A DNA stretch of 64,000 bases, from the NCBI GenBank assembly GCA_019096065.1, contig JAGUCH010000003.1:6510001-6574000 (forward strand), in the 5' to 3' direction. The translations under genes were made by a program, and so were the position numbers. This document shows, in pieces, positions 60,380 through 64,000 of this stretch; within the stretch, counting starts at the first letter, position 1; each line of letters opens with the position of its first letter. Source of the DNA: Paracyclopina nana. Lineage: Eukaryota; Arthropoda; Copepoda; Cyclopoida; Cyclopettidae. The notes beneath the pieces were generated by a model that was given only the letters and a program-made list of their open reading frames with translations, made no database searches and was not told the origin of the DNA.

Positions 60380-60601
60380 GGGCCTGTTCACCTGCTTATT
60401 ATGGCCGTTATTTTGGCAAAATATCGAAGAGAAATACTGAGAAACTGAGAATTTTATTATTAGAGTAGGATGGTTTTTGGTACCAATATATCGATTCCGA
60501 AGTCAAAATTTGAAAAATGATTGTGCAAGTGCCTGATATTTGCATATATCAGCATAATATCGCGGGTTATTTTGCTGATAATATTGCAGGTGAACAGGGC
60601 C
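60380..60601. mobile_element. PIF/Harbinger-type MITE, 222 bases
   Basis: Same termini as the copies at 41271, 45397 and 53436, with TAA on both sides. It is more diverged in the body. It sits between the satellite and the right arm of the large inverted structure, so it probably inserted later. Confidence 0.75.
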
Positions 60602-60719
60602 TAATTTTGACTCTTTTGATAGCCTAGAAGTCATTCAAATAAGCAGCTCAAAATTGGTCTTCAAATGAGAATTCCACAATTTGACGGAATTTCTTGTGAG
60701 AGCAAAAACGGCTTTTTTG

Positions 60720-61060
60720 TCTACTGTGCTGAGAGAAAATCACGTAACGTGAATAATTGCTGGAGCAAAATTGCATTTTTTGACAAAGGCCAAACTTTAG
60801 CCTTTCTATCGCATAGTTTTGTCCAGACTAGTCTCCTAGTGTCAAAGCTAACTGAAACTAGTATATTTTTTGGAAACTTTTTTGAGCTAGGAGCGGAATT
60901 CGCGTAACGTGAATAATAGCCAAAGCGAAATTGCATTTTTGACAAAGGCCAAAGTTTGGTCTTTTTTTCACCTAGTCTTGACAACACTAGTCTCCTAGTG
61001 AAAAATGCTAACTAAAAACTAGCATGTTTTTTTGGCAACTTGCATGTTTTTTGGCAACTT
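60720..61060 (-). repeat. Inverted copies of the 160-base repeat
   Basis: Two units in reverse complement of 55849-56550, recognised by the complement of TTCACGTTACGCG and of the CTAGGAGACTAGTCTGG block. They lead directly into the right minisatellite, mirroring the left side. Confidence 0.75.
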
Positions 61061-61990
61061 TTAGAGCTAGTGAGGTTGGTGAGGTGAGTGAGGTTGATGA
61101 GGTGGGTGAGGTGAGTGAGGTTGATGAGGTGAGTGAGGTTGGTGAGGTGAGTGAGGTTGATGAGGCGAGTGAGGTGAGTGAGGTGAGTGAGGTTGGTGAG
61201 GTGAGTGAGGTTGATGAGGCGAGTGAGGTGAGTGAGGTTGATGAGGTGGGTGAGGTGAGTGAGGTTGGTGAGGTTGATGAGGTGAGTGAGGTTGATGAGG
61301 TGAGTGAGGTTGGTGAGGTGAGTGAGGTTGATGAGGCGAGTGAGGTGAGTGAGGTGAGTGAGGTTGGTGAGGTGAGTGAGGTTGATGAGGCGAGTGAGGT
61401 GAGTGAGGTTGATGAGGTGGGTGAGGTGAGTGAGGTTGGTGAGGTGAGTGAGGTTGATGAGGCGAGTGAGGTGAGTGAGGTTGATGAGGTGGGTGAGGTG
61501 AGTGAGGTTGGTGAGGTTGATGAGGTGAGTGAGGTTGATGAGGCGAGTGAGGTGAGTGAGGTTGATGAGGTGGGTGAGGTGAGTGAGGTTGGTGAGGTGA
61601 GTGAGGTTGATGAGGCGAGTGAGGTGAGTGAGGTTGATGAGGTGGGTGAGGTGAGTGAGGTTGGTGAGGTTGATGAGGTGAGTGAGGTTGATGAGGTGAG
61701 TTAGGTTGGTGAGGTGAGTGAGGTTGATGAGGCGAGTGAGGTGAGTGAGGTTGATGAGGTGGGTGAGGTGAGTGAGGTTGATGAAGCGAGTGAGGTTGAT
61801 GAGGCGAGTGAGGTGAGTGAGGTTGATGAGGTGGGTGAGGTGAGTGAGGTGAGTGAGGTGGGTGAGGTGGGTGAGGATTGTGAGGTGGGTGAGGAATGTG
61901 AGGTGGGTTAGGATGGTGAGGTGAGTCAGTATTGTGAGGTGGGTGAGGATTGTGAGGTGGGTGAGGATTGTGAGGTGAGTGAGTGTTTCG
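61061..61990 (-). repeat. Minisatellite, right array (inverted)
   Basis: The same block set as 54204-55848 in reverse complement (GAGTGAGGTTGATGAG type), about 930 bases. It ends with degenerate GGTGAGGATTGTGAGGTG units that mirror the left outer edge. Long Glu/Val/Ser or Leu/Thr/His open frames on both strands are simple-repeat artefacts. Confidence 0.85.
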
Positions 61991-62070
61991 AAGACTTCGA
62001 AGATAGAAACGCGATGGATTCCACGAGGAATCTTGACGATATCGAAAAGCAAGTGTGCTTCGTTTTAAGG

Positions 62071-62076
62071 TTTATT
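62071..62076 (-). terminator. Poly(A) signal AATAAA
   Basis: A canonical AATAAA on the minus strand about 105 bases past the stop codon at 62181. It is a plausible 3' end signal for the exonuclease-like gene. Confidence 0.5.
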
Positions 62077-62180
62077 CAGTACTGCCGCTTTACTCTCAGC
62101 GGAACTTCTTTCTCAATTATATACAGCGTTACCAGAAATACAGTATTTTGAACAGTTTCTTCCTCTCTTCGGCAAACTCC

Positions 62181-64000
62181 TCACGAATCTTGACGGCTGC
62201 GGCGAATGAGAACGGCCTCGTCTGGCGTAGGGTCCTTGAACAAGACGAATCCAGTCTGTTGAACGGGTTCCACGTGGAATTCCGACACCATTGTCTGGCA
62301 GAACAGGCGTGAGGTCACTCGGCCCCTTGGTGCTGCAACGTGGAATTCTTCTCGCAGAGTGACGAATGGAAAGTCCACATGTTGAGCTCTGAAGTGGCCC
62401 AACTGGTAGCAAAGGCTGCAGCGGTTGTGCAACATTGCACAGACGGCATCCACATGCCCGTCCGTCAAGCAAATGTTGTAGTCGCAGCTGATCTCGTCAA
62501 TTTTTTCCGGGCAGACATGGGTCTTGTGACTGGTAGATCCACAGCGCTCACAACAATGGGGAAATTCCTTATCTCCCCCCCCAAAAGAAAGCATGTAAGC
62601 TCGACGATCAATGTCCCTGGGGTGTTGCTTATACACTAATTTGGCTCGCTCGCGCGAAGTACTTGGGAGAACATCAAAGCAAATGTCCCACCGGCAATCA
62701 CTGAGGAAGATTTGCACCACCTCGTGAAGACGCTCAACTGACTGCCAAACTTCCCCAGGGCCCGGTGCAAAGAACAGCGGCCATGCTCTATGATGGCAAA
62801 TCTCCCCTTCCTCGCTGACGAATTCATCCTGAGTGAACCACTCGCCAAATGGCCTAACAGATGCATCTGATTTGACCAGCTGCTTTTGCACATGATCAGT
62901 GCCCACCGCCCTCAACGCAAAGCAATGCATAAGGCGGATGATGTCAGCCCCACTACTCATAGTTTCCAATTGAGCTGCCCGAATGGCCATTAAGCGTAAT
63001 AGTTCAAACATGACGCAGCAATCCCACAAAAGATAAGAGCGTTGAATGTTAGACCAATTTTGAAAGTGGGTGGAGTAATCCCAATCTTGATAAACAATGA
63101 ATCGTGAATCATTAAAGCGCTCGTCATTGATATCCGTGGAGTGAATGAAAATGGCGGGATAATTGATCTGCTCGGCTGCATAATCGGGGCCTGATCGAAT
63201 CAAATTGTATTTACCCTCCAAATAAGATTGAGGATAAGCCATGATCACCAAATTAGCAGCCTCCACAAATTGCCGCATAACAAAGGCGGCGTCAGGGATG
63301 CTGCATAGGCGTCGCACTACATCAAATGCCCCAAACGCGATCTTGAGAATGGACCCGCTTTTGAAAATTTTCCGGGCAAACTGCGGAATTGGGGCCCCTC
63401 GCAATGATTCGCCGTCCCAGTCAACGTGAAGGAAGACGGCATGACGGTTGAAGGAAACCATGATCAAGCCGTAAAATGCCACTTGCCAATGACTCCCCTT
63501 GCGCAATTGCGAAAAAACTGACTCAGGATATTGAACTAATCTAAGGCCGACCATACCAAAAGCCTCAACATCATGGATGAACTGAGACTTGTCGAGGAGG
63601 GTATTAAAGTGCTGAGGGCTAAAAGATAGCACCCTAGTGAAATGCACAATATTTGGCGGTTGAAATGGCAAAAATTCTCTGGGGCCGTTACGCGGGGTTT
63701 GATTTTTTGCAGCCATGAGCGAGAGCGTTGAAAACATTTTTTGAGTACCCCTAATGAAATCGCTGGGGCGTAAATTAAACCCTGCCAATGAACACATGGG
63801 GAAAGCGCAATCAGGGTCCCTTTTTTGGCCAATCCAAAAACGTGCGCCCTCTTTAGCGAGGATGCAATTGGCGACCCACTTGTCAGGTCTGCCCTTCTTG
63901 ATCTTGTCGCGGTCTGACTTGGAGAACGACCGCAGCGAGCTCACCGACTCGATGTCGCTAAACCTTTCGCCAGGCTGGAGGTGGATGGCAATCGTGTCGT
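62181..64000 (-). CDS. DEDDy 3'-5' exonuclease-like protein with zinc knuckles (5' partial)
   Basis: The frame is open from the window edge to a stop at 62181, about 605 residues, higher in GC than its surroundings and without an obvious intron. Residues are counted from the GTG codon at 63944. Asp-Val-Glu at 125-127 fits exonuclease motif I. A Lys-Ile-Ala-Phe-Gly-Ala-Phe-Asp stretch ending at 208 fits motif II. Tyr304-x3-Asp308, in a Gln-Arg-Ser-Tyr context, fits motif III of the RNase D/WRN (DEDDy) family. Spacing (about 83 and 100) is longer than in RNase D. Near the C terminus are a CCHC knuckle (465, 468, 473, 478), a C-x4-C-x4-H-x4-C cluster (487-502) and a CCHH variant (509, 512, 517, 522). 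Likely role: RNA or DNA 3' end processing. The exonuclease assignment is motif-based inference. A gene with a retroelement-type history cannot be excluded. Confidence 0.6.
   Translation of the reverse strand, partial: DTIAIHLQPGERFSDIESVSSLRSFSKSDRDKIKKGRPDKWVANCILAKEGARFWIGQKRDPDCAFPMCSLAGFNLRPSDFIRGTQKMFSTLSLMAAKNQTPRNGPREFLPFQPPNIVHFTRVLSFSPQHFNTLLDKSQFIHDVEAFGMVGLRLVQYPESVFSQLRKGSHWQVAFYGLIMVSFNRHAVFLHVDWDGESLRGAPIPQFARKIFKSGSILKIAFGAFDVVRRLCSIPDAAFVMRQFVEAANLVIMAYPQSYLEGKYNLIRSGPDYAAEQINYPAIFIHSTDINDERFNDSRFIVYQDWDYSTHFQNWSNIQRSYLLWDCCVMFELLRLMAIRAAQLETMSSGADIIRLMHCFALRAVGTDHVQKQLVKSDASVRPFGEWFTQDEFVSEEGEICHHRAWPLFFAPGPGEVWQSVERLHEVVQIFLSDCRWDICFDVLPSTSRERAKLVYKQHPRDIDRRAYMLSFGGGDKEFPHCCERCGSTSHKTHVCPEKIDEISCDYNICLTDGHVDAVCAMLHNRCSLCYQLGHFRAQHVDFPFVTLREEFHVAAPRGRVTSRLFCQTMVSEFHVEPVQQTGFVLFKDPTPDEAVLIRRSRQDS

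Larger units (their letters stand above)
54099..61990. mobile_element. Candidate giant foldback element (7.9 kb)
   Basis: The left arm is a CTCACTCACCTCATCAAC-type minisatellite (54204-55848) followed by 160-base tandem repeats (55849-56550). The right arm has the same two components in reverse order and complement (60720-61060, then 61061-61990). The degenerate outer edges also mirror each other (CACAATCCTCACC on the left, GGTGAGGATTGTG on the right). Long inverted arms made of tandem repeats are the hallmark of Drosophila FB-type foldback transposons. No transposase frame is visible inside, so it would be non-autonomous, or simply an inverted satellite block. Confidence 0.5.

Noticed and set aside
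54204..61990. CRISPR-like direct repeats
   Set aside because: There are no unique spacers of regular length between conserved repeats. These are tandem satellites in a eukaryotic genome.
61012..62052. Leu/Thr/His/Asn-rich minus-strand frame and Glu/Val/Ser plus-strand frames over the right minisatellite
   Set aside because: Same simple-repeat artefact as on the left. The frames are broken by stops at some degenerate units.

Overview
The window looks like nuclear DNA from an AT-rich invertebrate animal. The evidence is spliced genes with short GT-AG introns (53 to 336 bases), a six-cysteine ShKT module, very long Ser/Thr/Pro-rich mucin-type exons, PIF/Harbinger-type miniature transposons, tRNA-like sequences inside mobile elements, and large minisatellites. 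I see no bacterial operon, rRNA gene or CRISPR array. The species cannot be fixed from the sequence.

Positions 1165-35953 hold a tandem array of seven related transcription units, all on the minus strand. Each is one giant exon of 182-residue (546-base) Ser/Thr-rich repeats ending in a conserved helical domain of about 134 residues and a short Ser/Thr tail. The complete exons differ from one another by exact multiples of 546 bases: 3425, 3425, 5063, 2333 and 4517. The leftmost copy has lost its C-terminal end and the rightmost has lost its 5' end to a mobile element. Spacers of 1.5-2.3 kb carry an old truncated copy of a tRNA-carrying element next to every stop codon, and in three places a full composite copy of about 775 bases. 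No signal-peptide exon could be found for the repeat genes.

Positions 36729-39498 are non-coding with two foldback elements and a tRNA-like sequence. Around 39.5-41.2 kb lie two minus-strand genes only 41 bases apart. One is a three-exon secreted protein with a ShKT domain followed by the same helical domain as the mucins. The other is a tentative small two-exon gene. A two-exon type II membrane protein follows at 44.6-45.3 kb. From 45.6 to 54.1 kb I see no gene, only a hairpin element, a (CAG)n tract and one of four related Harbinger-type miniature elements.

Positions 54.1-62.0 kb form a large inverted structure. A minisatellite on the left and its reverse complement on the right share matching degenerate outer edges and matching inner flanks. 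They enclose a 169-base satellite and GC-rich tandem repeats, and the whole resembles a foldback transposon. At the right edge (62181-64000, minus strand) is the 3' part of a gene for a protein with the motifs of a DEDDy 3'-5' exonuclease and two or three zinc-knuckle-like motifs. It is cut by the window end.

How the genes work together is inference. The ShKT protein and the mucin array share the helical domain, so they probably belong to one secreted family, possibly cuticle, mucus or matrix components. The exonuclease-like gene and the membrane protein have no visible link to them.
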